This document shows positions 17,001-26,802 of a DNA stretch of 64,000 bases, piece by piece (position 1 is the first letter of the stretch; the number at the start of each line of letters is the position of its first letter). Made by a program: the position numbers and the translations under genes. Origin of the DNA: Mucilaginibacter sp. (GTDB lineage Bacteria; Bacteroidota; Bacteroidia; Sphingobacteriales; Sphingobacteriaceae). Below the pieces are notes generated by a model. The model saw only the letters and a program-made list of their open reading frames with translations, did no database searches and was not told the origin of the DNA. Location of the stretch: NCBI RefSeq assembly GCF_025359345.1, contig NZ_JANYGQ010000010.1:1-64000 (forward strand), given 5' to 3'.

Positions 17001-18144
17001 TGTAATTAAGTTCTTCGCTAAAGGTAGTAATTGTCATGGTTTGATTATGCAGTTCGCACTTCGCATTTGTATTTAACGGCGATATTTCGCCGTATGAGTA
17101 AAATCCCGATAACAGGGTACCTTCACCAAATATTTCCTTTACTGCTTCAATTTCCTCATCAATACGCTTGCCAAGAATCAGTTTACGGCCAACGCAGCTT
17201 ATCAGCAAAGCGAGTTTTGGCTTAGCCGGAAACTGCGTGAGCGCAGTTGTTGCAGCCTGTGTTGCTGCATCAATTAGCTTGTCGAAGTTAGCCTTCATAA
17301 ACCGCACATATGATCCTTCCGGGATATCCCCGGCAAAAACCATGCTTTGTTCGTTATTGTCGATGGATAATATTGTGCGCACTACCGAGTTTTCGGTGCC
17401 TGCGGGCCGTACATACAGCGGGAACAGAAGGGCCGAACCTGGTAGTTCGTCGGCATATTTGCCAAGGTACTGCTTATAAAGGTCGAGGGCGCTTTTACCA
17501 TCAATTTCGTAAAGCCGGTTTGAGACCGAACGAGTAACTACTTTTTCGGGGCCGAATATTTCCCAGCCACCCAACGATGCGTGCCCGACTTTCAGGCTGC
17601 TGCCATAAAATCCAACGGCTGCTATGTTACCTTTTTGCGGCTGTTGATTACAGCCCACAACTGTATAATTAAATTTGTCGCCATCACCGGCAAGGCCGCC
17701 GGTTACAGGAATGTTATCAGTATTTACATACTCAATTCCCCTAACCAATTCGCTGCCGTTTACCAGGCCACCGTCTGATATTACCATTACGTAGCTCAAT
17801 CCATCACTGTTAAGCCCGTTAAAAAGGGCTTTCCCGGCCTCAAAGCTGTCGGGAAGATCGCTAATATTTAAACTGATCGTTTTAACTATAGTGTCTTCAA
17901 ACTCTGCTATAACGATGGTAACAGTGTCATCCAGAACCGTATCATCATAAATTTCACCCGAGGTTGAGCATAAAACAATGTTAGCTGTTGGGTAACTGTG
18001 TCGCAGTGCGGCATAAATATCCTGTTCAACCAAAACATCTTTACCACCAAACCCTAAAACAAGTAAATTGCCGTTCCCTGTTATTTCGTCGCCTGCCTGG
18101 TAGGTAAATACCCCACCGCAGTATAATTTTTGTGCTACTTTCAT
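16987..18144 (-). CDS. FIST-domain small-ligand sensor protein
   Basis: A 385-residue soluble protein with FIST_N (about residues 30-225: LVLGFGGKDVLVEQDIYAAL, VLCSTSGEIYDD, DNIPVTGGLAGDGD) and FIST_C (about 230-375: SALDLYKQYLGKYADELPGS, LLSGFYSYGEISPL). FIST proteins are intracellular sensors thought to bind small molecules such as amino acids, and usually sit next to kinases or GGDEF proteins. Here it lies between two hybrid kinases, 5 bp after the first and overlapping the second. The natural hypothesis is that it passes a metabolite signal to one or both. The C-terminal SGFYSYGEI motif, the family's best conserved stretch, is intact. Confidence 0.92.
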   Translation of the reverse strand: MKVAQKLYCGGVFTYQAGDEITGNGNLLVLGFGGKDVLVEQDIYAALRHSYPTANIVLCSTSGEIYDDTVLDDTVTIVIAEFEDTIVKTISLNISDLPDSFEAGKALFNGLNSDGLSYVMVISDGGLVNGSELVRGIEYVNTDNIPVTGGLAGDGDKFNYTVVGCNQQPQKGNIAAVGFYGSSLKVGHASLGGWEIFGPEKVVTRSVSNRLYEIDGKSALDLYKQYLGKYADELPGSALLFPLYVRPAGTENSVVRTILSIDNNEQSMVFAGDIPEGSYVRFMKANFDKLIDAATQAATTALTQFPAKPKLALLISCVGRKLILGKRIDEEIEAVKEIFGEGTLLSGFYSYGEISPLNTNAKCELHNQTMTITTFSEELNYNAKP

Positions 18145-18149
18145 AATAT

Positions 18150-21100
18150 TTATCCCGGGTATTCGGCTTTTAAATTGGTAATTACGTTTAACAATGTCCG
18201 CTTCAGCGTTTCGAGCTTACCGGCCCAAATAGTACTATCCAAATCATCAACACTGCCGTTTTCTATATCACGCACCAGTTGTTTTATTGATACGATGTTT
18301 AAATTATCGATACTTGGCTTCATTTGGTGGGCTATCTTTCTTATTCTATCCAAATCGTGGATAAGATTTGCGGCCTCTATATCCCGCAGCATTAGGGGTG
18401 TTTGTTCGCAAAATATGTTAACCATTTTTTGCATAAATACCTCGTTTCCCCTGCTTATTGATTTCAGGGACGATAAATCATACAGTTGTTGTTCGCTCAT
18501 AGTGCCGGGTGTTAAATTGGGTGAAAAATGTGGACGCTTATTCCATTTATCCATCATTTTTAAAAACTCTTCTTCGTTAATCGGTTTGGTAATATAGTCA
18601 TCCATGCCTGCTGCCAAACATTTTTCGCGTTCGCCTTTAATGGCTTCAGCTGTAAGGGCTATAATCGGGCTGTTGTAGCCGCTTTTACGTATAATTCTTG
18701 TGGCATCAAACCCGTTTAGCCCGGGCATTTGGATATCCATTAAAATCACGTCAAAACTGTGACTTTTTACAAGTTCAACCGTGTTTGCACCGTTTACCGA
18801 CTCGGTAACGTCGGCGCCATAATTTTGCAGTATTATTGAGGCAACCAGGCGGTTCAATTCGTTATCGTCGGTAACCAATATTTTTTTATTTTTTAAAAAA
18901 TCTGGCTCAAAGTGTGTGTCCGTCTTTTCGGCCAGGTCATCTGGGCTGCCCTTTTTCAGTTTTATTATAAAGGTTATTTTAGTGCCCTCGTTTTTCTTGC
19001 TTTCGGCATAAATCTCGCCGTCCATTAACTCAACTAAATCCTTGCAAATGCTCATCCCCAAACCAGTGCCGCCATACCTGCGGCTAACTGACCGCGACTC
19101 CTGGCTAAACTTATCAAACAAATGGGTTAAATAGGAGTCGTCCATGCCAACGCCCGTATCCGTAACTTCCACCCTAATAGTCTGCGATGTATAGCTGTCA
19201 TTTAGCAGTTTGAACGTTAAATCGATCGAGCCGTGCTCCGTAAACTTAATAGCGTTGCCGATTAGGTTCAGCAGTACCTGGTTCAAGCGGTATGGGTCGC
19301 CAATTAAAACAGGCGAAATATTGGGGTCGAAGTATGAATTGTGAAGTACAAGACCTTTCTCCTCGGCCTTGTGGGCCAAAACCTGTAGTACCCGCTCGGC
19401 CGATTTTTGGGGCTCAAAACCAATACTTTCGATATTAAGCTTACCTGCCTCAATTTTCGAAAGGTCGAGAATGTCATTGATAATTACCAGCAAGTTTTCT
19501 GATGCAGAGTGTATAACATCAAGAAAAAAGCGCTGGTCGGGCACCAGGGTGGTTTTTGAAAGCTGGTTGCTCATCCCCATTATGGCATTCATAGGCGTCC
19601 GAATTTCGTGGCTCATATTAGCCAGGAAAACTTCCTGCGTATGCGCCAAATTCTCGGCGTTTTCCCGGGCCTCAATCAACTCCACTTCTTGCTTTTTTTG
19701 GTCGGTTATATCCAAGTGGATACCGATAGAACCAGCCAGTTCACCCTTGTCATTATAGCGCGGGGCGCCGCTTATCAGCCACCATTTTTCCTCGCCTTGC
19801 TTATTTAACAGCTTTACCTGGTAGGCATCGGCAACGCCATCTTTGCGCAGTTCACGTTTTTCCTTAAATATATCCGCTTCGTCGCCTTTCGCAAGTAAAA
19901 CACTGGCGTTTTTACCCAACAATTCATCTAACCTGTACCCGCTCATTTCACAAAAAGTATTATTGGCAAAAGTTATTGTTTCATAATTATCAACCTCTAC
20001 CAGGCCCAGGTTCATATTGGCTATTATGTTGCGGTACTTGGCTTCGTTGATGCGTAAGGTTTCTTCAATGTTTTTTCGTTCAGTTATGTCTTGCATAAAG
20101 CCGGTGAACACCTTGGCACCTGTTTGCGAAATATATGAAAAGGACGAATGAACAGCCTGCCATTTTGCTCCCATCCCGGGTATGTTTAACAACGATTCGT
20201 CGTAAAATGGTTCGAGCGTGTCGCGGCTGTGTGCATTTTTTTTGATAATCCGTTCCTTGTCTTCGGCTTCTACATATTTCAGGTAATCCTTAAAATCCTC
20301 GGGCTTTATTCCAAATATCCTCTCGATAGCAGGGCTTATATACTTTAACCCTTCACTTCCGTCGGGCCTGAACTCATACTCATAAATAACGCCGGGAATA
20401 TTTTCAGAGAGCGATTTAAATTGTTTTGCCCGCTGCTCCAACTCGGTTTCGGTTTGCTTTATCTGTGTTATATCAGTGTGTGTACCGGTTAGTCTTAGCG
20501 GCACACCGTTTAAATCATGTTCAATTACTGCACCCCTGTCCAGCACCCATTTTATGGTACCATCGTTATTGATAACGCGGTATTCAACGCTGTGTGAATC
20601 AATTACGCCGTCTTTATATTTTAAATAGGTTTCCTTGAGCATCTTTAAATCTTCGCGGTTCACTACGTCCCACCAAAACATCTGGCTGTCACCAATGTGG
20701 TGTGTAGTATACCCCTTTTTATCATCCGTTTTCGAAAAAATAGTTTTGCCGGTTTGCAAGTTATGTTCCCAAACATTATCCCCAATTTTTTCGAGCGCGA
20801 GCCTGAACCTTGCCTCCGATTCTTTTATCAGTTCTGATGCATTTTTCTCGCTTGTGATATTTTCTTCGACCGCGAAAAAGCCGATTAGTTCCCCGTTTGA
20901 ATTATGAATGGGCTGCCCCTGGATCCGCAGCCAGTACGAACTGCCTGATTTTGAATAGTTCAAAATTTCGACGTTAAACGGCAATCCTTTTTTTATTTGA
21001 CCTTTTAAGTACGCTATAGTTTGGGCGTCGGTATCTGGGCCTTGTAATAAATGACCAGGCTTTTTACCAACTGCGTCAGCTAATGTGTAGCCAGTGACCT

Positions 21101-21620
21101 TGTTAAAACTTTTGTTAACCCAGGTTATTACACCATTGTTATCGGTTAAGATTACAGGGTTAAGGTTATCTTCTGCAATTTTCGAAAGCACTTCCAGCTT
21201 TTCTTCCTTTTGCTTTTCAAGGGTGATATCCTCAACTATGGCAAAACATTTCGGTTCGCTGCTTTCGCTGTTTTTAAATAATTTGCCGTTTACCCGCCCC
21301 CAAAACCACGAGCCATCTTTGCGATAGTGTATCAGTTCTTCTGTAAATGATGTTTTTGTGCCAATTGACTTTGCAATACTTTGTAAAACTGATTCATTTG
21401 TTAACGGCCCTTTGCAGAAATCAAGGGGCGACCGCCCGATTATTTCGTCCCTGTTGTAGCCTATTTGTTTGCAAAAGCTATCATTAACCCAAAATATTGT
21501 TCCATCGGCGTTGTTAAATACTACGCCGTTGTCGTTTGCGCTTGCAACTAACGAAAGTTGAAGCAAATCCTGGTTATCATCACCCTGGACAACATCAAGC
21601 AACAAATTTTTTGTAGACAT
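18150..21620 (-). CDS. Multi-PAS hybrid histidine kinase with receiver and Hpt domains
   Basis: An 1156-residue cytoplasmic phosphorelay protein. Five PAS/PAC units are visible: about 20-130 (NADGTIFWVNDSFCKQIGY), 145-260, 270-395 (DNVWEHNLQTG), 400-520 (IPGVIYEYEF) and 525-645. They are followed by HisKA (SHEIRTPMNAIMGM, H671), HATPase (VTDTGVGMDDSYL, GGTGLGMSI), a receiver (LMDIQMPGLNGF, TAEAIKGE, KPI) and an Hpt domain (RKIAHQMKPSIDNL). All phosphotransfer residues are present, so it can run a complete His-Asp-His relay, possibly ending on the stand-alone receiver at 14963. No membrane segment. It is the first gene of the trio with FIST (5 bp spacing) and the second hybrid kinase. Confidence 0.94.
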   Translation of the reverse strand: MSTKNLLLDVVQGDDNQDLLQLSLVASANDNGVVFNNADGTIFWVNDSFCKQIGYNRDEIIGRSPLDFCKGPLTNESVLQSIAKSIGTKTSFTEELIHYRKDGSWFWGRVNGKLFKNSESSEPKCFAIVEDITLEKQKEEKLEVLSKIAEDNLNPVILTDNNGVITWVNKSFNKVTGYTLADAVGKKPGHLLQGPDTDAQTIAYLKGQIKKGLPFNVEILNYSKSGSSYWLRIQGQPIHNSNGELIGFFAVEENITSEKNASELIKESEARFRLALEKIGDNVWEHNLQTGKTIFSKTDDKKGYTTHHIGDSQMFWWDVVNREDLKMLKETYLKYKDGVIDSHSVEYRVINNDGTIKWVLDRGAVIEHDLNGVPLRLTGTHTDITQIKQTETELEQRAKQFKSLSENIPGVIYEYEFRPDGSEGLKYISPAIERIFGIKPEDFKDYLKYVEAEDKERIIKKNAHSRDTLEPFYDESLLNIPGMGAKWQAVHSSFSYISQTGAKVFTGFMQDITERKNIEETLRINEAKYRNIIANMNLGLVEVDNYETITFANNTFCEMSGYRLDELLGKNASVLLAKGDEADIFKEKRELRKDGVADAYQVKLLNKQGEEKWWLISGAPRYNDKGELAGSIGIHLDITDQKKQEVELIEARENAENLAHTQEVFLANMSHEIRTPMNAIMGMSNQLSKTTLVPDQRFFLDVIHSASENLLVIINDILDLSKIEAGKLNIESIGFEPQKSAERVLQVLAHKAEEKGLVLHNSYFDPNISPVLIGDPYRLNQVLLNLIGNAIKFTEHGSIDLTFKLLNDSYTSQTIRVEVTDTGVGMDDSYLTHLFDKFSQESRSVSRRYGGTGLGMSICKDLVELMDGEIYAESKKNEGTKITFIIKLKKGSPDDLAEKTDTHFEPDFLKNKKILVTDDNELNRLVASIILQNYGADVTESVNGANTVELVKSHSFDVILMDIQMPGLNGFDATRIIRKSGYNSPIIALTAEAIKGEREKCLAAGMDDYITKPINEEEFLKMMDKWNKRPHFSPNLTPGTMSEQQLYDLSSLKSISRGNEVFMQKMVNIFCEQTPLMLRDIEAANLIHDLDRIRKIAHQMKPSIDNLNIVSIKQLVRDIENGSVDDLDSTIWAGKLETLKRTLLNVITNLKAEYPG

Positions 21621-21813
21621 AAACTATTTAGCGATAAATAAACCAGCGCCCGGTCACGATTATGTTTAGTACACCGGGTTGCGTGGTTACATAACTAATA
21701 ATCGTACCAATGTAACTGACAATTAAAATTCACTGATTATTAGATAGTTGGATGGACCCCAATAAAAAATCATTCCATTTTATGGAAAAAAGTCCAAATT
21801 CAGGATCGTGATA

Positions 21814-23160
21814 TTATTTTAATTCACCGCTTTGCATCATTTTATAAATAGTGCTTTTGCCAATGTCAAGCGCCCGGGCGGTTGCAATTACATCGTTATT
21901 GTGTTTTTGTAGGTATTGCTTAATTATTTCGCAGTTTTGTTCGCGCAAAGTTTTGCCTTCCATTACAAATGTACCGCCTTTGCGGGTGGAGCTAAAGGTG
22001 ATATCGCCTGCTTTTATTTCATTGTTATCGCACATTACCGCGGCCAGGTCAATTATGGCTTTTAGCTCTCTGATGTTACCAGGAAAGGCGTATTGCAAAA
22101 GTTTATTTTTTGCATCGGCTAAAATGGTTATTGCGCCCATTCTATTTTGCTTTGAAAAATCATCTGCAAAATACTTGGCAAGTATAAGCACGTCGTTTCC
22201 ACGGTCGCGCAATGGGGGCAAATCAATTGGCAGGCCAATTATACGATAGTAAAGATCCTCTCTGAAGGTGCCTTTTTTAACTTCTTCGGCAAGGTTTTTA
22301 TGCGTGGCCACAATAACCCTGATGTCGAGGTTAATCCGCTCGTTGCCGCCAACGCGTACTACTTCCCGTTCCTGCAGCACCCGCAATATTTTGCTTTGAA
22401 CCGCTAGGTCAAGCTCGGCAATTTCGTCTAAAAAAATGGTGCCGCCGTTTGCTTCTTCAAACTTGCCAATTTTACGTGCTACGGCGCCTGTGAAAGCGCC
22501 CTTTTCATAACCAAACAATTCGCTTTCAATAAGCTCGCGGGGAATGGCGGCCATATTGACTGGAACAAAAGCTTTCTTTTTCCGGTCGCTGTTATAATGT
22601 ATGCCTTTGGCAACAACTTCTTTACCCGTACCAGTTTCACCGGTTATCGACACATTGATGTTTGTTTTGGATGCTTTTTCCATCATTGCAAAAATCCTTT
22701 TCAATGCATCGCTTTGACCTATCATCGTTTTCTCGAACGAAAACCTTTGACCCAATTCCTCGCGTAGTTCTTCGACTTCTTTTTTCAGCGATTGTGTTTC
22801 GCGGATCCTGATAATGCTGTTCCAGAGTAAATCCTTGGTCGAATCGTCTTTTACCAGGTAATCACTCACTCCCATTTTTAACAGGCTAACAGCAACTGCA
22901 ATATTCTCCTGCGAGCTTATCATAATAACAGGCACTGTTGAGTTTACTTCGCGTACTTTTTGGTATAATTTATCGCCTAGCATATCCGGCAGCGAAAAAT
23001 CGAGTGTTATTAAATCGGGCTGCAGATATAACTTATCCAGCAGTTCTTTGCCGGTCGCGAAAAGGGATACTTTATAATCCGGGTTTAAACTAATATGATA
23101 CCGCAGTATTTCGCCATACCATTTATCATCTTCAACAATAAAAATATTATAAGCACTCAT
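21814..23160 (-). CDS. Sigma-54-dependent response regulator (NtrC family)
   Basis: A 448-residue regulator: receiver (residues 1-125; acidic pair 10-12, phospho-Asp D54 in LITLDFSLPDML, beta5 VKDD), AAA+ domain (about 145-375; Walker A GETGTGKE, sigma-54 loop ELFGYEKGAFTGA, Walker B GGTIFLDEIAEL) and a C-terminal Fis-type helix-turn-helix (DVIATARALDIGKSTIYKMM). I start it at the ATG 23160 (MSAYNIF), not at 23193, because the extra 11 residues (MRAHPLKPVII) precede the receiver fold. Beta5 has KDD after the lysine, not the usual KP. The activator needs sigma-54 promoters; the best candidate seen is at 14922. Confidence 0.93.
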   Translation of the reverse strand: MSAYNIFIVEDDKWYGEILRYHISLNPDYKVSLFATGKELLDKLYLQPDLITLDFSLPDMLGDKLYQKVREVNSTVPVIMISSQENIAVAVSLLKMGVSDYLVKDDSTKDLLWNSIIRIRETQSLKKEVEELREELGQRFSFEKTMIGQSDALKRIFAMMEKASKTNINVSITGETGTGKEVVAKGIHYNSDRKKKAFVPVNMAAIPRELIESELFGYEKGAFTGAVARKIGKFEEANGGTIFLDEIAELDLAVQSKILRVLQEREVVRVGGNERINLDIRVIVATHKNLAEEVKKGTFREDLYYRIIGLPIDLPPLRDRGNDVLILAKYFADDFSKQNRMGAITILADAKNKLLQYAFPGNIRELKAIIDLAAVMCDNNEIKAGDITFSSTRKGGTFVMEGKTLREQNCEIIKQYLQKHNNDVIATARALDIGKSTIYKMMQSGELK

Positions 23161-23510
23161 AATAATGACAGGTTTTAGAGGATGAGCCCGCAAATTTGGA
23201 TACGGAAATAACGGTTAAAAGTTACTTATATAAAGCTACTAAATACTAACAATGCAGCAACTATATGCAAGAAAACATATAAGCAACTATATCACATGCA
23301 GTTAACTCAAATTTAACAATTAAACAAAAATGTATTTTTCGAAAAAATACCGTTAAAACACGGGTTGCAGATGTTATTTTTTTTTGTAACATTTATATAA
23401 TCGGTCTGCCCGCCAAACCCTATAGTTATAAAAAACGATATTATTAGTTCTAACATAGTATTGTTTCATTAGCAATCCGGGTGTTTTCAGCGGTTGCCCT
23501 ATTGCTAATT
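23161..23510. other. Divergent AT-rich control region
   Basis: Separates the sigma-54 activator from the polysaccharide operon. It is strongly AT-rich, with repeated ACTATATGCA/CATATAAGCAACTATA-like stretches at 23255-23300. It probably holds promoters for both directions. No sigma-54 box, terminator or coding frame was convincing. Confidence 0.45.
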
Positions 23511-26500
23511 ATGCCAGAAAAACCTAACCTTCAGCCAACAAAATTCTTACCCAGCGAAATACAGGATGAACGGCGTATGGCCGACGAGAAGCTTTGCCGC
23601 GCGATGGTTAACAGCATTGTCGATTATGCCGTAATTTTAACCGACCCGAAAGGCTTAATTATAAGTTTAAATAAAGGAGCTGAATTAATCCTCCAGTACA
23701 AAGAAGCCGAAGTAATTGGGAAACCGATAGCTATTTTCTATTCGCCAGAAACACTTGCAACAGATGGACCGGGAATGAATCTGCAGGAAGCCCTTATTAG
23801 CAAGAATTACCAGGTAAGAGGTTCGCGGGTAAAAAAAGATGGCACTAAATTCCTGGCCAATATCCATTACATGGCTTTGTATGATGAAAGCCATGAGTTA
23901 TTGGGATACACCAAGATAATTTACGAGGTAAGCAACAACGGATTAGCTGATAACTCTTCTAAAATAACCCATAACCCGGCCGAAAGCAACCTGAGTTTCC
24001 GTAAGCTGATTGAGAATAGCTACAGCGGTATAACATTGCTTGATGGCGCCCTGAAGGTTGTTTATCGGAGCCTATCGGCCGAAAAAATCGGCCGATGGAG
24101 CAATGAGTACGTAAAAAACCGGGGCATTGATGAGTTGATCCACCCCGACGATAAAAAGGTGCTGGTACGAGTGCTTGACCGCGTTTTTGAGTTACCCGGC
24201 TTGCCTGTACAATGCACATTGCGTTCAAAACATTTTGACGGCCACTATATTTGGCTTGATTGCGTTTATACCAATTTTTTAAATGAACCCAATGTTAACG
24301 CCATTGTGTGCAATTTTATTGATGTTACCGCAAAAAAAAATGCGGATAGCTTACTCGAGCAAACGGTAAACGAGCTGTCGGCCTATAAGTATGCGCTTGA
24401 TGAATCAGCAATTGTAGCGATCACCGATCAAAAAGGCACCATACAGCACGTTAATGATAATTTTTGCAAAATATCAAAGTACAGTAAAGAAGAACTAATA
24501 GGGCAAGACCACCGTATTATTAATTCATCGTACCATGATAAAGCCTTTATAAAACAGCTGTGGACTACCATAGCTGGGGGTAAAATATGGAAAGGGGAAC
24601 TTAAAAATAAAGCTAAAGACGGCACCTTTTATTGGGTGGATACAACTATAGTTCCGTTTATTAATGATAAGGGCAAACCATATCAGTATTTGGCAATCCG
24701 ATCTGATATTACGGAACGCAAACTGGCGGAACAGGAAGTAAAGAAAAAAACCGGGCAGATTGAAAATTTGCTTGAGAACATCTTGGACGGTTTTATTGCG
24801 CTTGACGAAAACCTGTGTTATACCTACGCAAACAAGCAAGTAGGGATACTTTTGGGCATCCCTCCCAAATCGTTAATAGGCAAACATATCTGGGATGTTT
24901 TCCCAGACTTAGTTGACTCTGATTTTTATAAAATTGTTCAAAGAGCGTATAACGAAAAAATAAGTTTAAGCAATGAGGACTATTATCCGCCACTAAATTC
25001 ATGGCAGGAAAACAGGATATACCCTGCCGAAAACGGCATCTCAATATTTATACGAGACATAACCGAACGTAAAATTGAAGAGCAGCAGGCGCTGTTGCTT
25101 GCTGAGATAAGCGCCATTTTTAACGAGCCCCTGGGATTAAATGAGATTTTATACAAGGCTTTAAATAAGCTGGCTGACTATGGAAACTTTAGCATGGCTG
25201 AAGCATGGCTAATTTCGCCGGACTTGAAAAAAGGCCACCTGGTAGTTAAATATGCCCCCACGCCTGCTATGCGTTTGTTTTATAAAGAAACTGAAGGTGC
25301 AAAAAGTCTTGTAAAAGGAGAAGGATTACCAGGAATAGTTTGGGAAACCGGACGCATTCAATTTATACCGAATCTTAATGAGAGCGACAATTTAATCCGT
25401 AAAAAGGCCGCCCAAAAAGCCGGCTTAAAAAGCGCTTACGGAATTCCCCTTCATTTTAAAAATGAGATTATCGGCATACTTGTATTTGGGCTGGACAGGT
25501 TAGAAAAACAGCAAAGCGTTTTTACTGCATTGTTTGAAAAGTTTAATAAGAATTTTGGCACAGAAATTAAGCGTAAGCAGCTGGAGGAAGAACTAAACCA
25601 GTTATTTAATTCCGCGCCCGATGTTATTGCCACGGCCGGGGTCGACGGGTATTGGAAAAAGGTTAACCCGGCAATGTTAAAACTGCTTGATTACACCGAG
25701 CTTGAATTGTTAAACCGGCCGCTGATGGAGTTTATTCACCCGGATGACCGGCCAGTGTCAACCGGCCAGCTCCAGGAAATTATTGAAGGCGAAGCAGCAG
25801 TTTATTTTGAAAACCGGTATCTAACAAGGGCAGGCAAAATAAAATGGCTGGCGTGGACTACCTCTGCAGCCTCGCCCGAAGGGTTGATTTATTGCGTTGC
25901 TAAAGACATTACAGACAAAAAAGAACTGGAAGACCTGCTTAAAAAAGCAAATAGCCTGGCGCGCATTGGTGGTTGGGAAATTGATTTGACGAAAGGGACG
26001 ATGTATTGGTCTGATATTACCAAAGAAATTCATGAGGTTGACGAAGACTTTAAACCTGATTTGGAAAGTGGTTTAAGTTTTTATAAGGAAGGAGATAGCC
26101 GCGACTATATAACCAAAAAAGTTAAAGATGCTATTGATAGGGGAATGTCGTGGGACGTGGAATTACAAATTGTTACTGCCAGAGGGAATGAAAAGTGGAT
26201 AAGATCGATAGGAGAAGCCGAAATAAAGGGTCATAAATGTATAAGGGTATATGGCAGTTTCCAGGATAAGGGGAATGCCCAAATTTCCATTATCACAACC
26301 AAAGGCAGTGTCTTTCACGAAACGGACATAAAACGCCTGCATAAGCTTTTATCATCGCTATATGACGATACCTACTGGGTTGTGCCTGCAAATTACGCCG
26401 AAGTGTTCGCAGCTGCTTTGCCGCATGAGTCGTTTACCGTTTACACACCATCCCTTGTACAGTTAAACTATAAAAATGTATACCAGCTTGCTGGTGAAAA

Positions 26501-26801
26501 CGCGCAGGCCCATAAACTTACTATCTATATATCGCCCGACTTATCTCAAAACAGTATACCGACAGGTATTGCAAAAGCGGCTGATGTTACCATACTTGCT
26601 TTTAAGGCCAACGAAACATGGTCGCCGCTTGATAAGGAACTATTGGTAAAATTAAAAGCCACGGTAACCGGTAGTCCATTTTTTACCTGGCTTGTAAGTA
26701 CCGACGAAGCAAACCTTGATGGCCTGATAGGCGAAATACCGAAAGAACGAAGCTGGCTGCGCCGAAAAATCAAAAAATTACTAACGCTGAACCTGAAATA
26801 A
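23511..26801 (+). CDS. Six-PAS/GAF sensor protein without kinase domain, head of polysaccharide operon
   Basis: A ~1096-residue cytoplasmic protein. In order: PAS about 30-140, PAS 155-275, PAS 285-405 (FYWVDTTIVPF..ITERKLAE), PAS 410-520, GAF about 525-680 (GEGLPGIVWETGR, AYGIPLHFKNEIIGILVFG), PAS 690-805, PAS 810-920, then an unassigned ~165-residue C-terminus. There is no H-box, N-box or G-box, so it is not a histidine kinase despite the PAS array. The end (VTILAFKANETWSPLDKELL, then a basic RRKIKKLL tail) loosely recalls the last part of bacterial tyrosine-kinase-like chain-length regulators, but no Walker motif is seen. The next gene begins 1 bp after its stop, which ties it to exopolysaccharide synthesis. 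I use ATG 23511, not the GTG 30 bp earlier. Confidence 0.8.
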   Translation: MPEKPNLQPTKFLPSEIQDERRMADEKLCRAMVNSIVDYAVILTDPKGLIISLNKGAELILQYKEAEVIGKPIAIFYSPETLATDGPGMNLQEALISKNYQVRGSRVKKDGTKFLANIHYMALYDESHELLGYTKIIYEVSNNGLADNSSKITHNPAESNLSFRKLIENSYSGITLLDGALKVVYRSLSAEKIGRWSNEYVKNRGIDELIHPDDKKVLVRVLDRVFELPGLPVQCTLRSKHFDGHYIWLDCVYTNFLNEPNVNAIVCNFIDVTAKKNADSLLEQTVNELSAYKYALDESAIVAITDQKGTIQHVNDNFCKISKYSKEELIGQDHRIINSSYHDKAFIKQLWTTIAGGKIWKGELKNKAKDGTFYWVDTTIVPFINDKGKPYQYLAIRSDITERKLAEQEVKKKTGQIENLLENILDGFIALDENLCYTYANKQVGILLGIPPKSLIGKHIWDVFPDLVDSDFYKIVQRAYNEKISLSNEDYYPPLNSWQENRIYPAENGISIFIRDITERKIEEQQALLLAEISAIFNEPLGLNEILYKALNKLADYGNFSMAEAWLISPDLKKGHLVVKYAPTPAMRLFYKETEGAKSLVKGEGLPGIVWETGRIQFIPNLNESDNLIRKKAAQKAGLKSAYGIPLHFKNEIIGILVFGLDRLEKQQSVFTALFEKFNKNFGTEIKRKQLEEELNQLFNSAPDVIATAGVDGYWKKVNPAMLKLLDYTELELLNRPLMEFIHPDDRPVSTGQLQEIIEGEAAVYFENRYLTRAGKIKWLAWTTSAASPEGLIYCVAKDITDKKELEDLLKKANSLARIGGWEIDLTKGTMYWSDITKEIHEVDEDFKPDLESGLSFYKEGDSRDYITKKVKDAIDRGMSWDVELQIVTARGNEKWIRSIGEAEIKGHKCIRVYGSFQDKGNAQISIITTKGSVFHETDIKRLHKLLSSLYDDTYWVVPANYAEVFAAALPHESFTVYTPSLVQLNYKNVYQLAGENAQAHKLTIYISPDLSQNSIPTGIAKAADVTILAFKANETWSPLDKELLVKLKATVTGSPFFTWLVSTDEANLDGLIGEIPKERSWLRRKIKKLLTLNLK

Positions 26802-26802
26802 A

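Noticed and set aside
23161..23510. AT-rich region as a replication origin
   Set aside because: No DnaA-box cluster or dnaA/repA gene; ordinary divergent promoter region.
23511..26801. Histidine kinase annotation of the PAS array protein
   Set aside because: No H-box, N-box or G-box found after the PAS and GAF domains.
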